NCBI GenBank assembly: GCA_024036415.1
Contig: JAMWET010003062.1
Span: forward strand, 1,444,501-1,508,500
Source of the DNA: Prochilodus magdalenae
Taxonomy: Eukaryota > Chordata > Actinopteri > Characiformes > Prochilodontidae
Direction of reading: 5' to 3'
DNA length: 64,000 bases
Both the position numbers and the translations under genes were made by a program. Below are positions 47,411-59,029 of this stretch, piece by piece. The notes under the pieces were generated by a model. That model saw only the letters and a program-made list of their open reading frames with translations. It was not told where the DNA came from and made no database searches. The first letter of the stretch is position 1. Each line of letters starts with the position of its first letter.

Positions 47411-47815
47411 CCTTGCTTGTGTTGTATGCAACACCACGTGAGAAACTTAAATCATTCACATGTCTCATAATGTCAAACTTTACTACCAAGTTTCGCTCCT
47501 GTCAGTTGTTTCCATTTGAGTGCAACTTTTTTATGATGAGTGTACTATTATTATTATTATTATTATGAACTGCTTTTTGAGCTACTTAAACTTCAGTGGA
47601 AAAGAGCAAGGTTTGAAAATATGCTTTATATAGATGACCAGTGACGTTTATTCCCTGTGAGCTCCTGACCCAAACATATCCTCCCATTTTTTCACTGACC
47701 TGCCTTTAACTGTAACACCCCTCCTGTTCCTTCCTGTTTGTAGCGAGCGTGCACACACATCTGCTATGTGTCAGTGCGAGTGTGTGTTTACTACTGTTTA
47801 CACCGGCTCTGCTCT
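47411..47815. other. Non-coding sequence with (ATT)n
   Basis: No gene is seen. An (ATT)n run of about seven units lies at 47546-47567. Confidence 0.55.
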
Positions 47816-47819
47816 TCTG

Positions 47820-47990
47820 TTTGCTTATTTTTTTCTCCATCAGAAACAATCGCCGTAGAGATGGGGCACAGCATTAATTTTATGCAAATGTATTATAATT
47901 GCCATGACACAGAACTCCATCCGCGTTAGTCGTATGCAAATTATGTTTGCTAAACAGGCATCTTGGCACGGGGCTTCACGCAGACCTCGT
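47820..47990. promoter_or_regulatory. Candidate conserved non-coding element with two POU octamers
   Basis: Two perfect octamers ATGCAAAT in the same orientation (47882-47889 and 47934-47941), 52 bp apart (about five helical turns), lie within repeat-free sequence that also carries 'gcattaattttatg' and 'attataattgcc' homeodomain-type cores. Octamer plus TAAT-rich composition is typical of POU/SOX-responsive developmental enhancers. The sites are seen; the function is inferred. Confidence 0.4.
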
Positions 47991-48506
47991 TCACACCCCC
48001 GCTCAACCCACCCACAACACACACACGCTACCCCCAACTCTGCTTTACACCCTCACGTAACCCCCAACACCACAGCCCCCCACGTTTATTCATGGTTTAG
48101 GTGCGTGCATGTGTGTGTGTGCATGCTTATGCTTGTAGTCTGCAGTTTTGAGCGAGTGTTTTGACACACTCTAGAAAGCAGAAATCCTCGCTCGGGGAAA
48201 ATCTCTTTCTCGCATGTTTGTCTTGCTAATTTCAATTCAGTCGAGTGAGAGCAGGACATAGAAAGAGGGAGAGTATGGGCAGGAGCTGTAGGGCTGAGTT
48301 GTGGACAGGAGGTGGCAGGATGAGTGTCTCTGTCTCCACCACAGTGAGGAGAGAAAAGGAAGGATAGAATGAGAGAGAAGGGGGAGGAGGGGCTTTGTCT
48401 CTCTTCTAGCAGTCCAAATCCCTTTTTCCGGTTTCTCTTCTCCATAAGAGATTGTAACGTCACGGGTGAGGCACGGCTTCAAAGGGGAATGGGAAGTCTG
48501 GCGAGG

Positions 48507-48508
<2 letters not shown>
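47991..48508. other. Non-coding sequence, C-rich then purine-rich
   Basis: A C/CA-rich patch (about 47995-48085) is followed by a purine-rich plus strand (about 48255-48390). Minus-strand frames of 81 and 125 codons are its pyrimidine-complement readings. No gene is supported. Confidence 0.5.

Positions 48509-48559
<51 letters not shown>
48509..48559 (+). repeat. (GT)n microsatellite
   Basis: About 50 bp of uninterrupted GT. Confidence 0.98.
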
Positions 48560-48659
48560 CTCCAGTGAAGTCAGAGACAGCAGAATCCCTCTATCCCTCG
48601 ACAAGATGCTGTCCTATCCTCTGTGTTTGTGGGTAACTGTGGGCTTTCATACTTAGAAA

Positions 48660-48900
48660 AGACACCAGTCATATTTCTCCTATCTCCCCCTTTCTTTTTT
48701 ACTTTCACTTTTTGTTTTTTTAAGATCCCTCTTCTTTTTTCTTTTCTGTGTCTAATTCCATCTCCCTGTCTCTATATTTCTTTACTTCTCAAAGCCCAGC
48801 TTTTTTTTTTAATCTATCTCTTTCTCTTTTTGTTTCTGTCTGTCTCTATTTTCATCTGTCTCTATTTTCATCTGTCTCTCCCTCTGTCTCTCTGTGGTCT
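48660..48900 (+). repeat. Pyrimidine-rich tract
   Basis: About 240 bp of T/C-dominated sequence, including a 13-bp duplication 'tctgtctctattt' near 48836-48866. Confidence 0.8.
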
Positions 48901-49179
48901 AGCTTCAGGCAGGTTTTCTTTGCTCTTCAGGTCATATGTGTAGCTCTGTTAGGCCGTTAGTATGTGCTGTAATAGTCAGTGTAACTTAAGACATAGCCTT
49001 TATTCGTTAGCAGGCTCAGTCAGGCTTTTCAGTAGGGGGTCTGGGGCTTTTTGACACTCTGTGTGTGAGTGTGCCTGAGTGTTAGTGTGTGACAGGCAGC
49101 TATGTTTAATAGTGACACTCGCACTGAACACAGAAGTTGCCTCAAGCAATCCCTGCAGCTAAGTGCCTCTCCCTGTCTC

Positions 49180-49193
49180 CCTCTCACACTCTT

Positions 49194-49245
<52 letters not shown>

Positions 49246-49295
49246 GTTCTCTTTATTTTTCCCTTTCTCTCTCTCTCTCCCTTTCTCTCCCTCCA
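49180..49295 (+). repeat. (CT)n microsatellite and CT-rich flank
   Basis: A pure (CT)n core at 49197-49242 with imperfect continuation. The 181-codon minus-strand frame 49029-49574 reads through it as R/E repeats. Confidence 0.97.
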
Positions 49296-50483
49296 CATAC
49301 GCATGGATGTGCACGTGTGTGTACATTGTAACTTGTGACACAATGTGCTGGGTGTTTTACTCAATAAGATATGCATGACTGTTTTAAAGCCTGAGTTTGA
49401 ATGGAATAACATGACATGCATGCAAGAACAGGGAGATGCAGTGACTGAGTAGAATAGAGAGGGAGAGCGAGACTGAGTCAGAGAGAGAGAGAGAGAGCTC
49501 TTGTGTGTGGTTGTCACTGATTGAATAATTGATGTTATGAGAGTTGTGTTGTGTAGCAGTGCAGTCTCCGTCAATCACCACTGCCAACTGCTCTGAATCA
49601 AACACATACGCAAACCTGACAAGCTCCTCTGGGGGCTTCCCTGCTACCTCACTCACCCACTACGTGAGCGAGAGAGAGGGAGAGAGAGCGAGGCAACAGG
49701 AAAGACACTCTTTTCTCAGCTCGAACTCCAACGGCCTCCTCTCCTGCCTGAATGTGTGTTTATGTGCCAGTTTGCAGTGTTACAGCTCTCATCCATAGCG
49801 GTGAGTGATAGCAGTAGCACACTTAAAATGATAAGCAGCAGCTTTTGAATATGTAGCACCACTCTCTGGACCTCCCACCTCACTCATGTTTGATTCATGA
49901 GTCTCCCTCTGACTGACACTTGCAGTCTGATGTACGTGAGGCAGCAATCGGCTAGTATTAAAGGTAATTGTGCTATTAGACTGTAACAATATGAGTATGT
50001 GTGTGCACGTTTGTGTGTTTGAGTAAGATTGATTGATATACCAATGTCTGATTGACACTGAAGGATCACTGCTTCTGTTGGCTCATAAATTCTTTAATGT
50101 CTTCTCTCACACATTCCTAACATACCTGCTATTCTTACTGTAGTTTTCATTTATCAACTTTGCTAATATACCCAAAATGATGGTCTTTGACACATCATCC
50201 AAATTGTTATTTCTTCACATTCTGTTGTTCATTTTGGGTTTGTTTTGTAATGTTTTAAATTAATTTCTTAAATATTGCTCATTTAAAATGATTTCATGTT
50301 AGTAACTGAAGCATTTCCCTTAGGAGTTAGTGACTTCTAGTTCAGTATAGATTATGGATTGGTTTGATTCCTTTTTTCCCCAACCTATATCCGGTTCAGC
50401 ATTTTCTGCTGATATCTGGCCCATACTGATACCTGGTATAGGGTCTCTGCTATCTGTAGATGAAGGAAATTCCTATTGCAGTA

Positions 50484-50485
<2 letters not shown>
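49296..50485. other. Non-coding sequence
   Basis: No gene is seen. Short GA runs occur near 49477-49498 and 49665-49690. Frames up to 90 codons have no domain. Confidence 0.5.

Positions 50486-50487
<2 letters not shown>

Positions 50488-50516
<29 letters not shown>
50488..50516 (+). repeat. (GA)n microsatellite
   Basis: About 28 bp of GA. Confidence 0.95.
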
Positions 50517-50520
<4 letters not shown>

Positions 50521-50614
50521 CAGAAATGCACGGTGAACATGTCTGCAAAATCAACAGATACTCCAAGTGTTATTGTATTACTGTGTTATTGTGTTTGTGT
50601 CACAGGTCCTGATG

Positions 50615-50830
50615 GGCCACTGTTGCCTGTCTGAATGCTGGAGTATTCCTTCAGCATCAAGTGCTGGAGCCTATCATTGGTATCCCACTATGACACACTC
50701 TTAATGTTCCTTATCAGTAAACAATGGAGGAATCAAGCCAGCTGCAGCTCAATGGCTAATCAGCATTCTGGAGGCAGAGTTAACTGCAGCCCATTTAATC
50801 AGGGCCCAGTCTGACTCACCTTTCAGACAG
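50615..50830. promoter_or_regulatory. Candidate conserved non-coding element
   Basis: Repeat-free, balanced composition with recurring 'aatcag' words: 'ctaatcagcattctgg' (near 50757) and 'catttaatcagggccc' (near 50792). It also has 'gccagctgcagctcaatgg', an E-box-like CAGCTG near 50740. No frame is present. Inference only. Confidence 0.3.
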
Positions 50831-51310
50831 TGGAGTGGAGTGCTTTAGCCTCAAGACACCTCAACGGACCAATCAGGAAAAGAGAAAGAGACCAACCTGC
50901 TAGTACAAGACTGCCCTCTAATGAGGATGATATAAAATGATGAAATATGTGATTATACAAGTCAGGATCAATATTGGAAGACTGGAAAAGAAAAGGAATA
51001 GAGTGTTTTTTGTATGGTTTAAGGACTTGATGGATCATGAAGTATGGACCAGTTGAAGGGCTCTAAAAATACTAGGAATGAAGTGCACTTTACATCTGTA
51101 GGCACTTTCTGGTAAACATAATTAAACTGGAAAGAAAACCTGTGTTAGTGCTTATTCGTTGAATTTTTCATTCAAAATATGAATAAAAATATCATTTTAT
51201 TTTAAGCACAATGACTAAATGAATAACCTATTTTTATTATATTATATTGATTATTTAATCAATTAAACACCAAATGTAGTATATTCTCATGTATATTTTA
51301 TGTTTTACCT
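50831..51310. other. Non-coding AT-rich sequence
   Basis: No gene; strongly AT-rich from 51165 to 51300. Confidence 0.5.
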
Positions 51311-51319
51311 GTAATATGA

Positions 51320-51882
51320 ATTGTCACACGGTCCGGATTTCTTCCCTCCAGTCAGATATCAATATCAGACAGAGCAGATAATGCAGCAGGGACATGCAGC
51401 AAATCGTTGTTGAGCTGCAGAAATCAGGAAATGGCTTCAAGAAGATAGCTAAACAGTTTAAAATGCACATTTCCACTATCAGAGGAATAGTCCACTGTGA
51501 GGAGGGTGTTGGTTCAAGTGGCAAAATAAACATCTCTAAACATCATAGCTTGAGAGCTGTAGAAATGATTAGGTCCTGGGGTCAGGGTTGGATCTGTAAT
51601 GTTGCAGGTATTATTGGAGAAGAATAGAACTGTTTTCTTGGCAAAAAGAGGCTGCAGAAAGTACTACACAAAGGAGTGCCAACATCAGTGGAACATAGAT
51701 TTGAGGGGGAACAAATTATTTTCCTATTATAATTAATAGTTTTGTTTCAGCACTTGTCCTTTAAATAAAGTGTAGAAGTTTGTTTATGTTTGTTATTGAA
51801 TATAAAAGCATAAGCAGCAAATATGTTTTTACTCCACATTTTGTTCATGTATACAAATACTATATTTGTGGAGGGCACTGTA
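51320..51882 (+). pseudogene. Tc1-like relic with readable N-terminal HTH
   Basis: A 77-codon plus-strand frame (51394-51627) starts QQIVVELQKSGNGFKKIAKQ and continues with FKMHISTIRGIVH. This is the first helix-turn-helix of a Tc1 transposase, in which the KSG..K.IAK..K...STVR pattern is diagnostic. The second DNA-binding half is recognisable ('tctgtaatgttgcagg'), then the catalytic domain is missing and the element ends with 'atatttgtggagggcactgt' (about 51882), a Tc1-type terminus. The left terminus was not found. Inactive. Confidence 0.75.
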
Positions 51883-51888
51883 GGTACT

Positions 51889-52412
51889 TACAGCTCTGGA
51901 AATAAATAAGAGACCACTCCAGTTTCTTCTTAAATCAGCATCACCACATGTACAACAGGTTCTTAGTGAGGAACAGAATGTTTGGTTCTAGCATTACTGG
52001 CAGATACAGTGAGCGTCTGGCTCATAAGAACAAGGTCAAGCAGCAAACACACAGGACAACACGGCTACAGACTGGCAAAGGGCCAAACCCACTCTCTTCT
52101 GACCGTGATGAGCGCCACCTCATTCGAATGTCACTTAACCACCGTACGATGACCTTAGGTGACCTAGAGAAAGACTGACAAGCGGTGGCTGGGCTTAAAT
52201 GCACAGTGACCATGGTTAAAAAAACAGGCGCCTGGAGGCGTCATTAGTGATTTTCTAGATAAACATATATCTGGAATTTGGGAGACATGTTTCCAGAAGT
52301 GTATAGAATATAACAGAACAGCTCATTTTGGTCAAACACAAACCCAGAAACTGTACAGCTGAGAAACTGATCATTTTCAGATGGCCTATTAAAATTTTCC
52401 AGAGCTGTATAG
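51889..52412 (+). mobile_element. Short Tc1-type element with intact ends
   Basis: The left end 'acagctctggaaataaataa' (about 51890) and right end 'aaaattttccagagctgta' (about 52392-52410) are inverted repeats. TA dinucleotides flank both ends, as expected for Tc1 insertion. Internally a plus-strand remnant (51948-52178) reads GKGPNPLSSDRDERHLIRMS, the second DNA-binding half of a Tc1 transposase, then stops (tga at 52176-52178). No catalytic core is present in the 0.5-kb element. It is an internally deleted, non-autonomous derivative whose ends could still be recognised by an active relative. Confidence 0.85.
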
Positions 52413-53235
52413 GTAATACATATGACACTAAGATAAGACTTATATCTGGACAAAACTGTGTGTGTCTCTGTGTGATGTAATGTGTAAGGTGCAAGGTGTA
52501 AACGGAGGTTGTACATATGTGCATATATCTGAATGCTGACGTGTGTGTATTGTATCCAATGTGGCTGTGATGCGTAAGGTAAGTCTCCCTTCCTCCACAG
52601 CTGGATAAGTATTGTTCTTAGTTGTGATAGACTGATTCAGTCTCCCTCTCTCTCTCTCCCTCCCCCTCTCTCTCTCTTTTTCTCTCACTCCCGGTTGCTA
52701 TGCTACAGCTAAGTGCAGTTGTGGGGAGTTGGATGAAGGAACACCATAGTCGCCGCTGTGGTTTCGGAATGAAATGGCTTTTTATCTGCTTTTAGTCTCC
52801 AGTCCCGATCCCACGACACTGTGTAGCTCAATCAACCTGATGAATTACCTCGGTGTTGCTCCCAGCCCAGCAGCACTTTCCTGTGGACACAGAGTGAGAG
52901 AGAGGAGTGAGGGACAGACAGACTGACGTCTTGCCTTGTGTGTGTGTCTCAGTATGGACATCGTTGAAAGAGCAAGACTGTAGAAGCAGATGGATCCAAC
53001 CTTCCTATTTGTTTGTAGACTTAATAAAAAGCAGGTATCAATTGCATGATATCAGTAGCAATGGGAGTGCTGTGTGTGCTGTTCATGATCAATCAAGGCG
53101 GTGGCTTGATAATTACCCTCCACACAACATATGGGCATGTAGACTTGTGTTAGAGGGTATGTGTACACATTCACTTGTTCATTTTTACACTGTTTTAGGA
53201 CATGGGGTCATATGTTCTGGTCTGTATGGTCTTGT
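52413..53235. other. Non-coding sequence
   Basis: No gene is seen. A CT-rich run lies at about 52641-52688. Segment 52700-52880 is repeat-free with 'cggttgctatgctacagc', resembling a half RFX X-box, and is a weak regulatory candidate. Confidence 0.45.
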
Positions 53236-53239
53236 TACA

Positions 53240-53590
53240 TGTCAAAATGTATCCAGACACTCCCTCTAATTAGTGAATTCAGGTGCACCCTTTGCTGATA
53301 CAGGTGTTCAGTGGTGCACACAGAGCTTAGATAATCTCTATAGAAAGGTCTAAAGTCACCATGCCCAATGCCAAGCGTCAGAGGCGTCAGTGCGGGGCGT
53401 TCTTACACTGTATGCTTTGTGCAATACAATTTCAGGTTTAAACTTCAAGGCAATGTGTTAAAATTTAAGTGGACAAGTGACTTCCAAAGTGACGAATCCA
53501 CAAACTCCACAGGTTGGTAGAACATGCTATTTCCAATGAGCCCTGAATCACATTTCTAGCCTTCATGGCCACTACGGTTGGACTTACTAA
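53240..53590 (+). mobile_element. Tc1-like 5' fragment (probable)
   Basis: The sequence 'atccagacactccctctaat', 'gaattcaggtgcaccctttg' and 'ctgatacaggtgttcagtgg', then 'accatgcccaatgccaagcg', follows the left part of a teleost Tc1-like repeat. Beyond about 53480 the segment 'actccacaggttggtaga' recurs at 58897 with partly similar downstream sequence, so these may be two copies of one family. It has no transposase. Confidence 0.45.
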
Positions 53591-53610
53591 AATGGACATT
53601 TGGAACCAGT

Positions 53611-53640
<30 letters not shown>
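53611..53640 (+). repeat. (ATTT)n microsatellite
   Basis: About seven ATTT units. Confidence 0.95.
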
Positions 53641-53641
<1 letters not shown>

Positions 53642-54660
53642 TTCTTTGTTCAGCTAAGGAAAAATACTGCAGGTCAACTAAGCTTGATTCTTTGTTGTGG
53701 CGTTGTGCTAATGAGTCGCATGAAGTCATGATTCTGCTCTAAGAACAGTCCTTCATATAGCAAGTCAGCAGAAAAGCGCATATATACTCACTCATATACA
53801 AACCCATAGTCACCACCAGCCACATGCTTCGCCCTGATCCCCACTCGCACACAAAACACTCATACCTGCAACATAGCACACAACACATACGAAAAACTTA
53901 TCTAAAGAGCAACATAAACAATAAACAGCTTACCATGAAGCTTTTACCTTTTTGTATTAATGTTTGCAAACCAAAATAGCAGTGCAGTCTTGGATGGAAC
54001 AGTTAAAAATGCTAGCCTAAAAAGTGGCCAAACAGGGCTTTTTTGCCAGCTGTGTGTATTAAGTAACTAACTAACCAGTGACAAATTAATACTGATAAAC
54101 AACAGTATTCTAACGAGCTCTTTCACTTTCTTATATGTGCAATTACTTTCCCAGATCACATTTTGTTTGCTGCAGCATAGTATGAAGTCCAATGTGAAAT
54201 CTCATGACTCTGGAAAATGACAGCAGTCAATCTAAAGAATTGCGATCAACTCACATCCTGTGATTATCTGAAATAATTGCGATTAAGCAATTCTAAAAAT
54301 ATTTTTAAAATGTAGTATATGATGTAAACATTCAATTTTATTTATTTTCAATAATATATCTTCTTTTGGGCAAGCAACTGCCAACAATGCCAGCTATCGC
54401 CTAACTTGAATAAACCTTAATAACCTTCATTTTCCAATATTCAAAATCATACAAAACTTAGGTTTAATATGAATATAAACTGTCACTATTTTACATGATT
54501 CTAACTTGCACACACCCACACACTCGGCTGACCTGCTCCGAGCTCTTAGGCAGGCTAAAGGAAATCAATGAGAATCACTGAGCCCTCTCTGTCTCTCTCT
54601 ACCGCCAAACAATCGCTAGGACATAATAGCAAGTGACAGAAGCTAAGTATTACCCAAATT
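53641..54660. other. Non-coding sequence
   Basis: No gene or recognised repeat; AT-rich at 54290-54360. Confidence 0.55.
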
Positions 54661-54661
54661 C

Positions 54662-54693
<32 letters not shown>

Positions 54694-54705
54694 CACACAC
54701 ACACT
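54662..54705 (+). repeat. (CA)n microsatellite
   Basis: A pure (CA)n at 54662-54689 with imperfect continuation. Confidence 0.96.
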
Positions 54706-54789
54706 TACACCACACAGGATATCTGTAGCTCAGATAGCACAGGGCAGTTTTTGAAGCATATGCTCAAAAGCAAGTGATATTACAGGTGT

Positions 54790-55290
54790 AGAGCGAGATA
54801 GCCAGAGAGTTAGAGAGCGGGAGAGAAAGAGAGAGAGGAGGTGCAAGAAACAGAGCCTAACGTGAAGAGACAGCCTCCACAAAGTGGCACTACACCAAAG
54901 CTTTTCCGAAGTGTCCTAACAAAGTGGTGACTGACTGGATTTCTAAGGACGTCAACGGGGAAAAACACAATGAAAAGCCCATTGTTACAGACGGAGGAGG
55001 ATTTTTTCCTTTCTCCAAAAGACATTGAATGACTGTTTTAGAGAGCTGTTGCACTGTCTTGGGGAGTTTTGAAATGCCGTTGTGACACACAGAGAGAGAG
55101 AGGCAGGCTCAGTTTCCTGCTGAGAAGCCATTCCTGTCAGTGGTACACACTTTCAGAGAGGCTTATTTTCCTCAGAAAGCGTGAGTCAGAAAGGATTGAC
55201 TGTCTGCCCACGACTAGCATGACTGCAGGGGCATTGGCGGAGGAGCCAGACATGCTAACACAGCAGCCACAGCTTATCAATCTCGGCTAA
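54790..55290 (+). promoter_or_regulatory. Weak first-exon or promoter-like region
   Basis: A GA-rich run (about 54795-54840) precedes about 330 bp of repeat-free sequence that ends in a good splice-donor-like 'aaagc/gtgagtc' (GT near 55180). Thereafter a short frame begins ATG ACT GCA at about 55219 and stops after 23 codons. No TATA box, CpG island or partner exon is visible, so a non-coding first exon is only a possibility. It might equally be an unannotated enhancer or chance. Confidence 0.15.
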
Positions 55291-56525
55291 GCCAGATACC
55301 GAACCCACAGCACCAGCAATCAATCTTTTGATTACATTAATACACCTGTCTGTTTCCTAAAACCAGCAACCCGCTTAAGGAACACTGGGATGCGTGTTAT
55401 GAATCTTGTACTGTGATGAGAATAGGAGACTCAAGGTTGTAGAAAAAGGCTTTCTCTTCTACAGGGAATTTCTCTCTGGAGATTAGATAGCACAGGCCAT
55501 CTAACACGTTTATACCTGCACATACAGACTGACATCTTGCACATCTTCCATCTTGTTTGATCTGAAATATATAGAACAGTATACTGTCCCATCTATACCT
55601 GCATCTATATTTATCTACCTCAGATACACTAAATTGCATACATGGTAATTGCTTGTATGATGTATGGTATATATCAAAGCTTTGATTTCATAACTTGCAT
55701 TACTGTTATACCAACTATATTTGAAAAAATGGTGCAATACTGGTGTGTATTAATGTGTGTATGTTTTGTGTTTCATGTGAATGCTATTTGTATTTAAGTA
55801 TTGCAAGGGAACTATGCAACCCAAGATTTTTACTCACCTGTACACCTGGGTTAAATCTAACGTCACAAGCATGTTCATGTATGTAAAGAGCTCTCTGTTT
55901 GTGTTTGTGGGGTTTCCTTCTTTAACAGGTTTGGGTCAGATTCTGTTAAATAAGGAGTATTTACTTTCCCTAACATTAGCAAGCATTGCTAAACTTTTCC
56001 CTTATGGTGTTGGGACATTCTGATCATGAGGCTTTGGAAGGTGAGGGTCCCTGTATGGTGGATGGTGTCATCAACTGGATGGTATTGAGCTGGTCAGTCT
56101 ACTCTAAAGGCAAAATACAGTCGAGTTACAGGGACTGTAAAAAGTTAACTAGAGTAAAGCAAGTACAGGAACTTCAGCGTTCATCCAACATAGCACAATT
56201 AAAAGGGGGAAATGCTAAAAATCACAAACACGTGTTGATTGTTATTGTTCCTGTGTTTATTGCTCTTTTATTTTGAATTTAAAATAGTTGTCTTTGGACA
56301 TTGCTTTAGCAAACACCTGAGCAAGTTAATAAATGGTTGTATTCTGTGTTAATGAAGTGTCTAACATGACAAAGAAAAGAAAAACTGAGAAGGAATGGAC
56401 AGATATGTGGGGTGGGGGTCTACCCGAGAGGGAATAATTCTGTGCTCAAGGGGCTGTGAAAGTTTGTCTGCAAAAGTAAAGCTGCACCTAACACAGAGAA
56501 TTTGTCTGTGAGTGTGGGGTTCGGC
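55291..56525. other. Non-coding sequence
   Basis: No exon or known repeat is recognised. Frames of 80-96 codons (55397-55639 minus, 55781-56023 and 55986-56276 plus) show no family features. Confidence 0.5.
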
Positions 56526-56529
56526 CATT

Positions 56530-56745
56530 CACATTTATGCACTCTTGACACTCTTATCCAGAGCGACTTACAAAGTTTTCCATTTTACAGGTAGGTCAGT
56601 GCAGTGTTAGGGGCCTTGCCCAAGGACTCTTATTGGTGTAGCTCAGCATTTGCTACTTAGACTGGGATTCGAACCCCTGTCTCCCACATGGGGTTGTAGG
56701 TCTTTGGTGGGTAGTAGTGTTAACCGCTGAGCCACACCAACCTAC
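56530..56745 (-). mobile_element. tRNA-derived SINE (copy 2)
   Basis: On the minus strand the RNA polymerase III promoter is still readable: an A box 'gtggctcagcggttaac' (near 56722-56738) and, about 55 bp further, a perfect B box GGTTCGAATCC (near 56669-56679). The body (ctaacactgcactgacctac) follows, then the teleost SINE tail 'gtaagtcgctctggataaga' and 'gtgcataaatgtg' ending at about 56530. This copy is better preserved than the one at 17828. Confidence 0.85.
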
Positions 56746-57985
56746 CCTCCAATTTGTTGTTCGCACCTAAAACGGTAGTCCTTGCTTCGCTACTGGACAC
56801 AGCCCTGTCAAATTCTTCACCTGACTTGCACTGGATAGGCATATATTTCAAAGCTTAAAGCTACACAGTGAAAATAGGTATGAATGCTTTTAATACTGCT
56901 TACTGTTTAGCTTGCAAGACAGAACCACATTCACTGTAACCGTGTAATCTTAAACGTTGCTCTTATCGGTCATGGTTAGTACACTGAGCAAGTTTTCCCC
57001 TTTTTAAATTATCTGTCATTTTGTCCGTTTGTCATTAATTTAGTGTAGATCCTAAACCCACTGATCCACAACAGAGACATACCAATAATACTTGACCAGC
57101 TAGCGTCACCTTTCAAGAACACAGTAATCTTGGTAGAGCTACAAAGGTGCTAAGGTAAAATAAAGCATTGCCATCATTGTGTTAGTTTGGTAAACAAAAA
57201 TAGATTATGTTATGGCATTAAACACTGCTGTTATGTATATTATTATGGCACAAAATAAAGTTTATGAAATTATTGAATATACAATTATAATACACGATGG
57301 GCGACTGAACATCGTTGTTTTAGCACTCCATGCCACCAACATAATGTAACAGATGTAATGTAATGTAAAAACCTGCATTTCCTGTTGGAATATTTACTTT
57401 GATTATTGTTAAGTTAATTGAAAAATAAATTACATCATATTTTATGCAGTGTGCCATTTTATAAAAGTAATAAGCAACTTGAAGCTGTGCATTACAGTAA
57501 TTTTGTCATGGGTAAAGGGTTAAGACACTGCATTGTCTTTAACATTGTTAATCATGGTGCAATCACTGTTTTGCAAAAGACAATATGTTGCTATACAGTA
57601 GAAGGTTAGACCTACAGGGTATTTTCAAGAAAGTGGCCGGTAACTGCATATAATTTGAATGCTGGGAACGGTTGCCATGTGCATTGCACTGCAGTACATG
57701 ATGTTGCACCCTATCTCGACTTCCTTGCCAGCATGAAGAAATGATTCGCACTCCCCACAATGTGCACGTACATTTAAATGTGCCCCTGAGATCAGCTTTC
57801 ATATGAAAATAGATGCCTGTAAAATATTAAGGCTGTGGTAAGGAAAAAGCTCTCTGACCGACATCATGATCACTTACTGGTGTAACAATCATGAAATATA
57901 TTCATTTTAATGTGCTAAATTTCGTGCTAGCATAGAAGCAAATAGTTAGTAGTTTAGATGGTGATGGATGCGGTGCTCATTCACT
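56746..57985. other. Non-coding sequence
   Basis: No gene or assignable repeat is seen in 1.2 kb of AT-rich DNA. Confidence 0.55.
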
Positions 57986-57989
57986 GTTC

Positions 57990-58225
57990 TACATGAAATC
58001 CCACACAAACACTCTCCCGCAGACAAGTGTTTGAAATATGGGGGAATGCACTTTGGGGTTCCTCAGTCACTCTTCCCATGCTGAGTCCATTACCTTGGCA
58101 CTTGGCTGTAGCGAATTCACTAACGCATGGCCCACTTCGAACCATTAATCAGGATTTCACGCTGTAAAAAAGGTTATTTGCCTAATAGATAAAAAGGGTG
58201 AAATGAATTATCTAGACTGTAAAGT
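57990..58225. promoter_or_regulatory. Candidate conserved non-coding element
   Basis: Repeat-free block with scattered CpGs ('agcgaattcactaacgcatgg'-like words near 58110, 'ttcgaaccattaatcagg' near 58137) and homeodomain-type cores. It is bounded on the right by a CT-rich run. Inference only. Confidence 0.3.
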
Positions 58226-58890
58226 GCGCTCGCTCTCTCTTTCTCTCACGCTCTCTGTCTCTGCATTTCTCCCTCATTAGGCAGAGTTAGACGACAACCT
58301 TCTGTCTAAGCCCACAAACATAAACAGCACTTAGATGAACAAACACACATTCCACTTTGACTGAAACAAGTTCAGCAATTAGCAGGAGTGCTAAAGACTT
58401 CAACATTACCTAACGGTGTTTCCTCTAATGTTATTTGACTGTTGAATATAGCAGGCAGTCTTAATTATCGCTCATATAAACATTTAAAAGGTTTCATTTG
58501 GTTGATTGATGGGCAATCACGATTTAATGCTTAATTTGAGAATAGCAGGGGTTCAGCAAGGACACCAATTGCACTGACTCATTTGAGTTCTGGATTGAGT
58601 AACACTTTTGAAACTGCTGGGTTTTGATACTGCCAAAAAACTGTGGAGTCATTTAGTGTCATTTCAGTGAAGGAAAATGTTAATGTGCTGTTAAAGTGTG
58701 TTACTTAAAAAAACCTAATCTGAAGACTACCTTTATCAGGAATTCATTATGTTTGCTTGAGCAGTGAATATATTTTACGAGTTTTAAAGTTGCCAGTTAT
58801 CTGTTTAAAATTAAGTTTGTGTTGACTAATTGCTGATGACTGAATAAATAAAAGTAGAGAAGAAGAAAATGCAATGCAGAAAGCTTTTAA
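58226..58890. other. Non-coding sequence
   Basis: A CT-rich run (about 58231-58265) is followed by unique AT-rich DNA; no gene. Confidence 0.5.
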
Positions 58891-58892
58891 AA

Positions 58893-58985
58893 TCCCAAAA
58901 CTCCACAGGTTGGTAGATATGTTCCGCTTCCAACAAGTCCTGGATTGCTTTGCTGACCTTCTAAACAGGATTATTGAGCGTTATG
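58893..58985 (+). repeat. Dispersed repeat piece shared with 53500
   Basis: 'aactccacaggttggtaga' and the following 'ttccaacaagtcctgg' resemble 53503-53560 ('ttccaatgagccctga'). It may be the edge of an unclassified repeat that abuts the Tc1 relic. Confidence 0.45.
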
Positions 58986-59029
58986 TCCCTTCTCCAACAG
59001 CTCAGGTCTTTTTATTTTAAGTGTGGTCA

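Noticed and set aside
49029..49574. 181-codon minus-strand frame
   Set aside because: The core is an R/E repeat read from the (CT)n microsatellite at 49197-49242.
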